64,000 nucleotides of DNA from Photorhabdus luminescens subsp. luminescens (lineage in GTDB: Bacteria; Pseudomonadota; Gammaproteobacteria; Enterobacterales; Enterobacteriaceae). The stretch spans positions 310,001-374,000 of the forward strand of contig NZ_JXSK01000003.1 in the NCBI RefSeq assembly GCF_001083805.1. Direction: 5' to 3'. The notes under the pieces are model-generated. The model did not search any database. It was given only the letters and a program-made list of their open reading frames with translations, and was not told the DNA's origin. This document shows positions 27,379 to 35,554 of the stretch, piece by piece (the stretch's first letter is position 1; every line of letters starts with the position of its first letter). The translations under genes were made by a program, and so were the position numbers.

Positions 27379-27554
27379 TCCAACGCTTCTCCGGAAGCTT
27401 TTAATTTGGGATCAATCCAATATTCAGCTATCCAATCCAAGCATTCTTGTTCTGATCCCGAAAAACCCACATTTTGCCACCCTAACGGTAATGTCCGCCC
27501 TTCTGGCCAAATGGAGTGCTTACCCACGTTGTTACATACCACCCTGTAATTCAT
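27375..27554 (-). CDS. MbtH-like protein (short, divergent)
   Basis: A 59-aa gene with perfect ATGA overlaps to both neighbours: its ATG (27554-27552) overlaps the ABC transporter stop and its TGA overlaps the thioesterase ATG. The protein begins 'MNYRVVCNNVGKHSIWP', then 'PLGWQNVGFSG', 'ECLDWIAEYWIDPK'. This follows the MbtH fold pattern with conserved Trp residues, but the usual C-terminal TDMRP text is replaced by IDPKL and the tail is short. MbtH proteins bind and activate adenylation domains. A second MbtH-like segment is fused to the ATP-grasp enzyme two genes downstream. Confidence 0.85.
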   Translation of the reverse strand: MNYRVVCNNVGKHSIWPEGRTLPLGWQNVGFSGSEQECLDWIAEYWIDPKLKASGEALE

Positions 27555-29197
27555 GATGCTTCACTCCGCCGTTTGATAGTCACCACTTGATCCGCCTGAG
27601 CAAGCAGATCAATATTTTGCGACGCTACAATCCAGATTCCCTGCCACTTTTTAGGCAATACTGACCATATGGCTCGGGCTGTATCAGCATCCAGAGATGA
27701 ATCACAGTCATCGACGACATAAACTTCGGCTGAATGGCATAACATTCGTGCTAATGTCAAACGTTGACGCTGGCCTCCTGATAACTGCCTAACACCACCA
27801 GAACCCAGCACAGTATCAAGCCCTTCAGGAAGATCAGATGAACCCGGTTTCAGATATACTGCCGTTAACGCCTGTTCCATGATTTCATCACTGACGGAGT
27901 CGTTACCCAGTGCTAAGTTATCTCGTACAGTACCGCCAACGAAGCCAGCACCTTGACGGGCATAAGTAACTTTGGGGCTTTGCCACCAATGGGCATCTCC
28001 ACAAACTTCTTTGTTATTCCAAAGCACACTTCCTGATAAGTGCCGTTCCAGCGCTAGCAGGCCACGAAGCATACAACTTTTACCGGAACCGACTTCTCCA
28101 TTAACGACAATGAGTTGATTAGCTGTAGTTGTAAATGAAATAGGTTGTGTATCGTTATTACAACAAAGTTCCCTCACCGTCAGTGATTTCAGCACATCAT
28201 CAGCAATAAGGACTTCTCCAGCGGGCAGCTCTGTCTGTAATAGTGGCTGAATTCGTTCGTAGCAGACATCGGCATTTTTATAGTTGGCCAAGGCACGACC
28301 AAAAAAGAAGATCTGCTCACTGACCCAACCGATATAAGTCAAAAACAGAGCCAATTGACCAATAGTGAAATCACCACTGACAATTCGGGTACTGACAACA
28401 ATCAAGACAATAGATGTACCTAGCATCACAATGTTACGAAATAGCCCCGACAGCAGATCAGTGAACATTTGATGCTTTGCCTGCACCGCCCGACGATGTT
28501 CAAAACTAGCTGAAAGTCGCTCAATATGCAGATCCAACTTTCCACTAAGGCGAAGGTCACGGATTCCTGCCAGTATGTCAGTGATACGACCCGCAATTTG
28601 GCCTTGATATTGACGTTTCTCTTCCTGTAATGCTCCGACCTTATGCTTGAGAGCTACGCCCAGCCACAAACCACCAACCATCGGTAAAAGCGCTAAGGTC
28701 GTCACAATGTCGGTACTCAGCAACACAACAAGCGCTATCAACAATAGTACCGCCCGGTAGAAGAAGTCCGCTGTCCAGCCAAGAAAAGAGGCTACTTCAT
28801 CGCTGTCATTACGAATACGATTGAGCATATCCCCTTGAGAAAGACGCAGGTCCGCGCCAGAGTGGCTGCAATTTATCCCCTCCAAAATGCGTTGTTTAAG
28901 ATATGCGCTGACCTTAAAAATAAGTGTAAAATCAATCTGTAAGCCAAAAATCAGTATCACGGAGCGTAATACCATTGTGCCTACCGCCAATGCCAATAGC
29001 CACCAAACCGCTGAGCCTGCTGGATTGATAACAGCACTATCAAGAAGCTGGCTGATAGCAAAACCAACGACCAAAGGTAAGCCATGGATCAGCGTCCATA
29101 TAACCATGCTGGTGAAGTAAAGAAAGGAAAATCTTCGCGCTAAACTCAATAAAGCAGGCAACATTTTTGATGGGAAAAAGTGGATTAACCCCGTCAT
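27551..29197 (-). CDS. Half-ABC exporter subunit, consensus signature motif
   Basis: A 548-aa exporter half with an N-terminal membrane domain of about six segments and a C-terminal nucleotide-binding domain. Walker A is 'GEVGSGKSC', the signature is 'LSGGQRQRL', and Walker B reads 'VYVVDDCDSSLD', with Asp in place of the catalytic Glu. Paired with the next gene, which has the Glu but a degenerate signature, it would make a heterodimeric exporter with one active and one degenerate ATP site, as is well known for such pairs. It probably exports the product or confers self-protection. The start overlaps the neighbour's stop. Confidence 0.85.
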   Translation of the reverse strand: MTGLIHFFPSKMLPALLSLARRFSFLYFTSMVIWTLIHGLPLVVGFAISQLLDSAVINPAGSAVWWLLALAVGTMVLRSVILIFGLQIDFTLIFKVSAYLKQRILEGINCSHSGADLRLSQGDMLNRIRNDSDEVASFLGWTADFFYRAVLLLIALVVLLSTDIVTTLALLPMVGGLWLGVALKHKVGALQEEKRQYQGQIAGRITDILAGIRDLRLSGKLDLHIERLSASFEHRRAVQAKHQMFTDLLSGLFRNIVMLGTSIVLIVVSTRIVSGDFTIGQLALFLTYIGWVSEQIFFFGRALANYKNADVCYERIQPLLQTELPAGEVLIADDVLKSLTVRELCCNNDTQPISFTTTANQLIVVNGEVGSGKSCMLRGLLALERHLSGSVLWNNKEVCGDAHWWQSPKVTYARQGAGFVGGTVRDNLALGNDSVSDEIMEQALTAVYLKPGSSDLPEGLDTVLGSGGVRQLSGGQRQRLTLARMLCHSAEVYVVDDCDSSLDADTARAIWSVLPKKWQGIWIVASQNIDLLAQADQVVTIKRRSEAS

Positions 29198-30948
29198 GAT
29201 ATAAGTTCCCTATTTTTTGTTAACGTTTTGATCTCTGCTCGATGAAGGACTTTCTCGACACGGCCTTCACTCATGATAATGACTTGGTCAGCTGTGGATA
29301 ATGTATGTAGGCGATGGGCAACGATGATCACAGTACGATTAGCGCTAATTTTTTCTAGTAATCTCATCCAGCTCTGCTCAGTACGAGGATCTAATAACGA
29401 GGTACCTTCATCTATAATGATTAATTGTGCGTCTTGAAGCATGGTTCTTACTCCGGCAATCATTTGGACTTCCCCTTCTGATAATGAACGCCCCCCGACA
29501 CCCACCAAAGTATCCAGCCCCTCTGGTAACGCTTTCGCCCATTTATGGATCTCTAACTCTTCGAGCGCACGCCAAATTGCATCATCTGAAATGCTGTTAT
29601 CGAACAGGGTTAAGTTTTCACGTAGCGTTGCTGAAAATAGATGCGTCTTTTGGCTTAACACTGCCACACGACTGGCAAATTCATCAGGATGAATGGAAGT
29701 GACCTCAACACCAGCAAAGGTAACCCGTCCGCTATCAGGCTGAGCCAACCCACACATAAGATTGAGTAATGTGCTTTTACCTGCCCCCGTGCGCCCAACA
29801 ATGCCTACTTTGCTTCCAGCGTCCACACTGAGGCTCACGTTATGCAAGACTTGTTTACCATGACCTTCATAGCGAAAATTAACCTGATCAAATTGAACTG
29901 ACAGGGGGCCTTCTGGTAGCTGATTTTCTACACCATTGTGATTGACTTTCTCCTCACCTCGTAACATCTTGACTACCAGTGATAAGGTCGCCATCAATCG
30001 TTGTACCTGATCTACCTCTGAAGACATGTCTTCCATTGGCTCTCTGAGTCGGTCAACATAAAGATAGATCATGGTTAACGTACCAATACTGATACTGTTA
30101 TGACCGAGTAATTGCAGTCCAAATCCAAAACCCAGACCAAAACTCAAAGCAAAAAATAGCTGGGTAATCGGCCAAAATATGCGCCCACTGACATAGGCTT
30201 TACGTTCCATTTTTAATAAGCCAGAAAGCATCTTCTGTAGTTGCAAAGCAGGCCAACGGCTCCTTCCCAATGAATGCAGATCATCTTTCGCGGCAAGAGC
30301 ATCGCCGATAAAACCAAATATGTGGGCTTTCTCTTCGCGGGCTTTTTTCCATCGCACTACCGCTAGGTTAGTGAGTTTCATCAGAACATAAGCCACAACG
30401 AGAACCAACACGGTAATTGCAATACCTACTTCTGGGATAATAGAAAACAAAATCACCAAAGTGCCTAATGCTAATGCGATATTTCCTATAATCCGGAATC
30501 CGGATTCCGCAATAGTTTTTCCAATGATGTCTGCATTACCCTCAATCTTTTCAAGGAGCTTACCCTGAGCTTCACTTTCAATTTGCAGGATAGACCGATT
30601 GTGCACAACATGATGAAATAGCTGACGCCTAAGTGCATCGGCAATACCCCAACCTGCACTGGTACTGCAATAACTGGTAACCAGACCAGCGATAACACCG
30701 CCAAAAGAAATGATTGCGTATCCCAAAGCCAAGAGGACAAGTTCATAAACGAAAGTACCTGCGGTAGCTTTATCGATGTAATGACGGATCACAAATGGCC
30801 CTACTAAATCGCAAACAAGTGTGACAACTAATGCCAGGAAAGTGCCAATAATAGCTTTTTTCATTGGTCGGGCGCTCTGACAAAGCAACTTAAAACCTGT
30901 TAATGGGTTAGGAGAGTTCATACCTTGCATATTCGTTTGTATCTTCAT
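29194..30948 (-). CDS. Half-ABC exporter subunit, degenerate signature motif
   Basis: A 584-aa half transporter. It has an N-terminal membrane domain, Walker A 'GRTGAGKST', signature 'LSEGEVQMI' (LSGGQ consensus changed to LSEGE) and Walker B 'LIIIDEGTSLLD' with the catalytic Glu. Combined with the partner above, the functional ATP site would use this subunit's Walker motifs and the partner's LSGGQ. It overlaps the partner by 4 bases and follows the condensation gene by 1 base, so it belongs to the operon. Confidence 0.85.
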   Translation of the reverse strand: MKIQTNMQGMNSPNPLTGFKLLCQSARPMKKAIIGTFLALVVTLVCDLVGPFVIRHYIDKATAGTFVYELVLLALGYAIISFGGVIAGLVTSYCSTSAGWGIADALRRQLFHHVVHNRSILQIESEAQGKLLEKIEGNADIIGKTIAESGFRIIGNIALALGTLVILFSIIPEVGIAITVLVLVVAYVLMKLTNLAVVRWKKAREEKAHIFGFIGDALAAKDDLHSLGRSRWPALQLQKMLSGLLKMERKAYVSGRIFWPITQLFFALSFGLGFGFGLQLLGHNSISIGTLTMIYLYVDRLREPMEDMSSEVDQVQRLMATLSLVVKMLRGEEKVNHNGVENQLPEGPLSVQFDQVNFRYEGHGKQVLHNVSLSVDAGSKVGIVGRTGAGKSTLLNLMCGLAQPDSGRVTFAGVEVTSIHPDEFASRVAVLSQKTHLFSATLRENLTLFDNSISDDAIWRALEELEIHKWAKALPEGLDTLVGVGGRSLSEGEVQMIAGVRTMLQDAQLIIIDEGTSLLDPRTEQSWMRLLEKISANRTVIIVAHRLHTLSTADQVIIMSEGRVEKVLHRAEIKTLTKNRELIS

Positions 30949-30949
30949 A

Positions 30950-32158
30950 TTAATTTTTATGAGTTATCCGTTCATTAAATTCAGATAGGACCGTTTTTAT
31001 TTGCTCTTTTGGTATGACATCGCCTGCAAATTGAGCACGAATTTCCATCTGCCCATCATTCACACTGATGTTAAAACAAAGCAAATAATCCATCGGCGTT
31101 ACCCGAGGCTTCCAGTAACCCGTTCCCTCTGTGGTGATATCAATAAAGATCGGATTATCTTTTTCCTTATCGGGCATATTCAGAAATAAAAGCTCTCCTT
31201 CAAAATCCAGTCTTAATTGTGGTCGAGGAATTGCCTTTAATTTTTCGGTGATTTGAGGATTAACAGAAAGATAGCGAAGTGCTTCAAAGCCGAACCCTCG
31301 AGTAGGTACCTCACATAACAGCCGCGCCATATCAGTTGCATGTTCATCAAAACTGCGTCCCATAGAAAAGGGCAGCAGAAACGGAAAACCACATGTAAAC
31401 CAGCCGATAGTGCGTCCTAAATCAACTTCGTCGAATAGGTCTTCTCGACCATGCCCTCCCAACTCAATAAGGATATTGTTGGCACTGGAAGGAAAATGGC
31501 TTTCTAAAGACCGTGAAAGCAGAGTCAGTTATCGGGCAAGTACGGGAAGTTGACTGCGCTCAGATGGTTTTAAAAACTGCTGAGTCTGTACTTCATCAAA
31601 TACCGTTGTTTGTTCAACCATATTCGCCTCAATGCCAATAGCATCCGTACTTACTAACTGCTGTGCCTGTTCATAAGGTTGTGAAAGCCAGTAATGAACA
31701 CCAAACAACTCTGGCTCATCCTGCACCAATCGGTGTAAACGCCTAGCCCAAGCGAGATACGAAGTTGTCGGAATATCTAATTCATGGGCTTCAGCTCCTT
31801 CAAGCAACGCCGCTAAATCCTCTGTAAGTAAATCCCAGGAATAAGGATCGACCACCAAGTGATGAACTATCATCAACAACTTGTCCGGCAAATTATGAGC
31901 CGTTCGATAAAGTTGTATGCGACAGATTGGCCCATTCAGCAGATCTAACGACTCATGACCCATATTCGCTAACTCAGTAATTTTCTGCGATAAGCTATGT
32001 GGGGCTATCTGCTGCAATTCAAATTGTTCGATGGCGATACGGGCTTGCGGGTTAATTCCTTGCCACCTCCCCAATGCAGTAACCATAAAACTGACTCCCA
32101 AAATAGGGAATCGGGCTAATAGCGCTGATGCCGCCTGTTCAACAGTCGCCAATGACAA
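30950..32158 (-). pseudogene. Stand-alone condensation domain with internal ochre stop
   Basis: Two frames (32158-31529 and 31462-30950) are in the same register and separated by a single in-frame TAA (31529-31531). Reading through gives about 402 aa of one condensation domain: HHLVVDP (99-105; canonical HHxxxDG with Gly replaced by Pro) and, in the C-terminal half, 'VDLGRTIGWFTCGFP'. The frame begins at a TTG; the usual first ~50 residues of a C domain are missing, with a TAA just upstream. The gene therefore looks truncated at its 5' end and broken by a nonsense change, unless the stop is read through. Confidence 0.8.
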
Positions 32159-32183
32159 AGTGAGCGTTTAGACTATTTCAGAG

Positions 32184-32531
32184 TTAAAGGTTGCGTAGCT
32201 GAGTTTCTTTATTGGCTTTCTGATACAGAGTAAACAACATCGGCAATAGTGAGCTGATAGCAACCAGACAATGGCCTAACTGGCAAAGACTTTCTGGGGT
32301 GGATTCCACCACGTCATTAGCGGCAAAAGTGACAAGAGTATCTCCCAAAAAATGTAACCCGTGGCAGAGCCCAGCACTGTTAGCTTCGCAGGCTTCTTCC
32401 AGTAGTTCAATATTTTGTTCACTCATATCCGCCGTATCCAGTACTGATACAACACTCGCCATATCGGAATAGAAGATATCACAGTAGTTTTCAATATCTT
32501 CAGTACTCTTAATATTCTTAGTATTAAACAT
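32184..32531 (-). CDS. Hypothetical 115-aa acidic protein
   Basis: The first gene of the NRPS operon as it now stands. The protein is acidic and helical, with several cysteines ('CDIF', 'EACEANSAGLCHGL', 'LCQLGHCLVA') and a C-terminal hydrophobic helix 'LVAISSLLPMLFTLYQ'. No family recognised; the middle 'SAGLCHGLHFLGDTLV' could be an oligomerising helix. It ends 25 bases before the condensation frame. Its upstream end borders the duplicated toxin-antitoxin block, so its promoter may have been affected by that rearrangement. Confidence 0.55.
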   Translation of the reverse strand: MFNTKNIKSTEDIENYCDIFYSDMASVVSVLDTADMSEQNIELLEEACEANSAGLCHGLHFLGDTLVTFAANDVVESTPESLCQLGHCLVAISSLLPMLFTLYQKANKETQLRNL

Positions 32532-32707
32532 GGTTCAGTTCCCCCAGTGGTTTGCATGAGGCAAATACCAAAGGAAAGCCTGCTAGCAGAGTACAAGCTT
32601 CTATTTCCGTAGTAGCTAATATTGAAATCATGCGTAATGGGGGAAGTTTGATTATCAGTCGGTTAGAACGGGCGTTAATAAATATATAGGGCTTTAAATG
32701 TGCGCGT

Positions 32708-32878
32708 ATGTTACTATTAGCGTTAGCCATAGCATTAGCTCCAATAATGTTGTGGTCAGAAGCCCGGTTAGTGGTGAGACACTACCGGGCTCCGTTGTTT
32801 TTGAAACCCTTTGAATATACACTGGTGTATACAATATACATTAAATCATGGGGTATATACCTTGTCAATGCCAAATAA
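32708..32878 (+). CDS. Hydrophobic 56-aa ORF, copy 1
   Basis: An ATG at 32708 gives a 56-aa frame starting 'MLLLALAIALAPIMLW', one strong membrane-like segment, then a basic stretch with 'RHYRAPLFLK'. Its stop overlaps the start of the next small gene. In copy 2 of the duplication a 1-nt deletion fuses the equivalent frame to the following gene. It could be a small membrane peptide or a leader; no RBS is obvious. Existence as a translated gene is uncertain. Confidence 0.35.
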   Translation: MLLLALAIALAPIMLWSEARLVVRHYRAPLFLKPFEYTLVYTIYIKSWGIYLVNAK

Positions 32879-33032
32879 AAGATCTCCTCAATTTCCGATG
32901 AGATTAACAGAGGAATTTCGTCTCCAGCTTGAAGCGGAAATGAGGAAAGATGGTGATACGTCTTTGGCAACATGGATAAAACGAATTTTGCGTAAAGAGC
33001 TGCTGGCACGTGGTATTGAACCGAAAGGTTGA
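32868..33032 (+). CDS. Small YlcI/YnfO-like protein, copy 1
   Basis: A 54-aa protein ('FPMRLTEEFRLQLEAEM', then 'SLATWIKRILRKELLARGI') resembling the short phage/plasmid YlcI/YnfO-type or ribbon-helix-helix-like proteins, which have a beta strand followed by two helices and may bind DNA. ATG 32868 is used; no good RBS precedes it. The coding sequence is conserved between the two duplicated copies, with changes mostly silent or conservative, which supports it being real. Function unknown. Confidence 0.5.
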   Translation: MPNKRSPQFPMRLTEEFRLQLEAEMRKDGDTSLATWIKRILRKELLARGIEPKG

Positions 33033-33111
33033 AGCATTTTGAAATACCAAGAGGCACCCATTCTAAGTGCCTCTTATTTTAAATTATCCTAATAACTTTA
33101 ATATGCGTGTC

Positions 33112-33450
33112 TTAACCTACCGTAATCTGAACAGGTTTCCCTATACGGGTTAACATATTAACCAATGCGTCAATGGTGAATTTATTTACTTTTTTATTCA
33201 CAACATCAGATACTCTTGGACGAGAAATGTGTAACACTGTTGCTACATCAGTTTGTTTTATTTTTTCATCTACAATCCATAGGGTAATTTCTCCTATTAA
33301 CCGTTCTTTGATTTGCAGTGTGTTTTCTATTTCTCGTAAAGAGGTTGTATGAAGTTGCTGAGCTTCTTGCTCAGTAAAACCTAATTCAGAAAATATATTA
33401 TGTCCGGCTGGAGTTGCCCTACGAATTTCAGTGTCAATTTTAGTGGTCAT
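33112..33450 (-). CDS. HigA-like antitoxin, copy 1
   Basis: A 112-aa XRE-type protein. The C-terminal half is a helix-turn-helix of the form 'QTDVATVLHISRPRVSDVVNKKVNKFTIDALVNMLTRIG' (pieces: 'VLHISRPRVSDVV', 'FTIDALVNML'). It starts within the last codons of the toxin gene (4-base overlap), so the order is toxin then antitoxin, as in HigBA systems. It would neutralise the toxin and repress the shared promoter upstream of the toxin at about 33806-33840. Confidence 0.85.
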   Translation of the reverse strand: MTTKIDTEIRRATPAGHNIFSELGFTEQEAQQLHTTSLREIENTLQIKERLIGEITLWIVDEKIKQTDVATVLHISRPRVSDVVNKKVNKFTIDALVNMLTRIGKPVQITVG

Positions 33451-33806
33451 TTGATATTTCTCCGTTGCTGGATAACTGCGTTGTATCGCACTTTAGCGAT
33501 ATCCTTGTCCTGTTTATTCGTTTGTTGAGTTTTCTTCTGAAAACTATGTAATACGTAAATAGCTTCATCAAATTTAGCAACATACATAATACGATAAATA
33601 CCTGTACTGTCTCTTAGCCGTATTTCTTTTACGCCAGAACCGATGTCAGAAAAGGGTTTCCAGTCTTCAGGATCTATTCCACACTGTATTCTGTGAAGCT
33701 GATAGCCTGCGTCTTTACGTGTGTCTATAGGAAAGGCTAACAAGTCTTCATAAGAAGAACCAATCCAGGCAATTTCTTTCTCTGTACCGCTCCTGATTTT
33801 CGTCAT
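33447..33806 (-). CDS. HigB/Gp49-like toxin, copy 1
   Basis: A 119-aa protein of the RelE/HigB superfamily (phage-derived Gp49-like group). Typical texts are 'IAWIGSSYEDLLAFP', 'GYQLHRIQCGIDPEDWKPF', 'GVKEIRLRDSTGIYRIMYVAKFDEAIYVLHSFQKKTQ'-type core (shown here as its parts 'KEIRLRD', 'YRIMYVA', 'VLHSFQKKT'). These enzymes cleave mRNA at the ribosome. The frame is intact, unlike its duplicate. Overlaps the antitoxin by 4 bases. Confidence 0.85.
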   Translation of the reverse strand: MTKIRSGTEKEIAWIGSSYEDLLAFPIDTRKDAGYQLHRIQCGIDPEDWKPFSDIGSGVKEIRLRDSTGIYRIMYVAKFDEAIYVLHSFQKKTQQTNKQDKDIAKVRYNAVIQQRRNIK

Positions 33807-33922
33807 AGTTTTCCTTCCTTATTTATTTAATTGTATGCAATGCTAAAATCATGTGTAATGGGCGAGGTTCGATTATCAATCGATAAGAAAGGTACGTTAT
33901 AAATGTATAGCGTTTTGAATGC

Positions 33923-34252
33923 GTGCGTATGTTACTATTAGCGTTAGCCATAGCATTAGCTCCAATAATGTTGTGGTTAGAAACCCGATTAGTGGTGAGA
34001 CACTACCAAGCTCCGTTGTTTTTGAAACTCTTTGAATATACACTGGTATATACAGTAGCATTAAATCATAGGGTATATACCTTGTCAATACAAAATAAAA
34101 GATCTCCTCAATTTCCTATGAGGTTAACAGAGGAATTTCGTCTCCAGCTTGAAGCAGAAATGAAGAAAGATGGTGATACATCTTTAGCAACATGGATAAA
34201 ACGAATTTTGCGCAAAGAGCTGCTGGCACGTGGTATTGAACCGAAAGGTTGA
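33923..34252 (+). CDS. Fused hydrophobic + YlcI/YnfO-like ORF, copy 2
   Basis: In the second copy the hydrophobic frame and the small basic gene are in one continuous 109-aa frame because the intervening segment is one base shorter than in copy 1. The ATG used in copy 1 is ATA here, so the small gene alone would need a TTG at 34082. The fusion protein would have an N-terminal membrane segment and a C-terminal 'SLATWIKRILRKELLARGI'. It may be an accidental fusion rather than a functional gene. Confidence 0.35.
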   Translation: MRMLLLALAIALAPIMLWLETRLVVRHYQAPLFLKLFEYTLVYTVALNHRVYTLSIQNKRSPQFPMRLTEEFRLQLEAEMKKDGDTSLATWIKRILRKELLARGIEPKG

Positions 34253-34320
34253 ATCATTTTGAAATACCAAGAGGCACCTATTCTAAGTGCCTCCTATTTT
34301 GAATTGTTAATATATGTGCT

Positions 34321-34659
34321 TTAACCCACCGTAATCTGAACAGGTTTCCCTATACGGATTAACATATTAACCAATGCGTCAATGGTGAATTTATTTACTT
34401 TTTTATTCACAACGTCAGACACTCTTGGACGAGAAATGTGTAACATCTCTGCTACTTCAGCTTGTTTCATTTTTTCATCCACAATCCATAAAGTAATTTC
34501 TTCCATTAACCGTTCTTTAATTTGCAGTGTGTTTTCTATTTCTTGTAAAGAAGTTGTATGAAGTTGTTGAGCCTCTTGCTCAGTAAAACCTAATTCAGAA
34601 AATATATTACGTCCGGCTGGAGTTACCCTACGAATTTCAGTGTCAATTTTAGTGGTCAT
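34321..34659 (-). CDS. HigA-like antitoxin, copy 2
   Basis: A 112-aa XRE-type protein almost identical to copy 1, with changes such as 'QAEVAEMLHISRPRVSDVV' at the helix-turn-helix. The open frame is intact although its partner toxin is broken. It could protect against the intact toxin of copy 1 or repress both promoters. Confidence 0.8.
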   Translation of the reverse strand: MTTKIDTEIRRVTPAGRNIFSELGFTEQEAQQLHTTSLQEIENTLQIKERLMEEITLWIVDEKMKQAEVAEMLHISRPRVSDVVNKKVNKFTIDALVNMLIRIGKPVQITVG

Positions 34660-35021
34660 TTAATATTTCCCCGATGCTAGATAACTGCGTTGTATCGCAC
34701 TTTAGCGATATCCTTGTCCTGTTTATTCGTTTGTTAAGTTTTCTTCTAAAAACTATGTAATATGTAAAATAGCTTCATCAAATTTAACAACATACATAAT
34801 GCGATAAATACCTGTACTGTCTCTTAGCCGCATTCCTTTTACACCAGAACCGATGCCAAAAAAGGGTTTCCAGTCTTCAGGATTTATTTCATGCTGTATT
34901 CTATGAAACTGATAGCCTGCGTCTTTACGTGCGTTCTACGTAGGAAAGGCTAACAAATCTTCAGTAAGAAGAGCCAACCCAGGCAATTTCTTTCTCTAAT
35001 ACCGCTCCTGATTTTTATCAT
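34656..35021 (-). pseudogene. HigB/Gp49-like toxin, copy 2, decayed
   Basis: DNA corresponding to the copy 1 toxin is present from ATG 35021 to about 34656 but carries several single-base insertions, including one in the first 15 codons and one near 'SSYEDL', so no continuous frame remains. Retaining the antitoxin while losing the toxin is the expected path of TA decay. Confidence 0.8.
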
Positions 35022-35213
35022 AGTTTCCTTCCTTATTTGACTGTATAAAATTTTATACCATCCCGCAAAAAATTGCAAATGTAGAATTGAAGGAATTTGA
35101 AGCCTTACGAGGAAAAAATGTACGATAGGTATGTTTCAGGCCGCTGACAAGCCTCTCTATATCAAACGAAGCCCTATGTTGCCCAAGCCATACGCAGACA
35201 CTATAAATAGTTC

Positions 35214-35474
35214 ATGTCACAACAGCATGAAAGAATCGAGAGTCCAAGGCAAAGGCGGTCCAATCCAAGCATTGCAAGAACGATCAACCAAATACTGGCG
35301 AATGAAGAGCCCAAAGTTGTTACCAATCCACGGTTTCTGACATGGAGAAGCCTTGGTCGCGGTTTGAAACTGTTTTTCCTCAAACATTATGTTGAGGCGA
35401 CTGGTAGTAAGTTGTGTCTCGATATCAAGTTGCCCTACAGGCTCGTACTACAGATTCAAGAGAAAAATGGGTAA
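35214..35474 (+). CDS. Hypothetical ORF in the island
   Basis: An 86-aa frame ('SQQHERIESPRQRRSNPSIA', 'TWRSLGRGLKLFFLKHYV') with no known motif, a basic N-terminus and a hydrophobic middle. Another frame overlaps it. It may be a remnant of a longer gene. No convincing RBS. Included as the best candidate in a stretch that is otherwise without genes between the TA block and the KS remnant. Confidence 0.25.
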   Translation: MSQQHERIESPRQRRSNPSIARTINQILANEEPKVVTNPRFLTWRSLGRGLKLFFLKHYVEATGSKLCLDIKLPYRLVLQIQEKNG

Positions 35475-35554
35475 ACTGGATAAACTACAGTCATATCTAT
35501 GACGGTTAGTTATGTAAAAACTTTTCAATAGATGAAACGCAATTACTGCTTCAT

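Larger units (their letters stand above)
32625..35050. repeat. Tandem duplication of a ~1.2-kb small-gene/TA block
   Basis: Copy 1 spans about 32625-33830 and copy 2 about 33838-35050. Each holds a short hydrophobic reading frame, a small basic protein gene (+ strand), an antitoxin (- strand) and a toxin (- strand) in the same order. Long stretches are almost identical, for example the antitoxin genes and the shared 'GATGGTGATAC' region, while small indels have fused frames in copy 2 and destroyed its toxin gene. Confidence 0.85.

Noticed and set aside
27364-27549. + strand frame opposite the MbtH-like gene
   Set aside because: Shadow of the MbtH-like gene, which has overlapping start/stop with both neighbours and a clear family pattern.
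32524-32730. 68-aa - strand frame upstream of the 115-aa gene
   Set aside because: It overlaps the duplicated block; the copy 2 equivalent is not conserved as an open frame, and no motif is seen.
32625-35050. CRISPR-like repeat array
   Set aside because: The repetition is a two-copy duplication of coding DNA, not short repeats with spacers. No CRISPR array was seen in the window.
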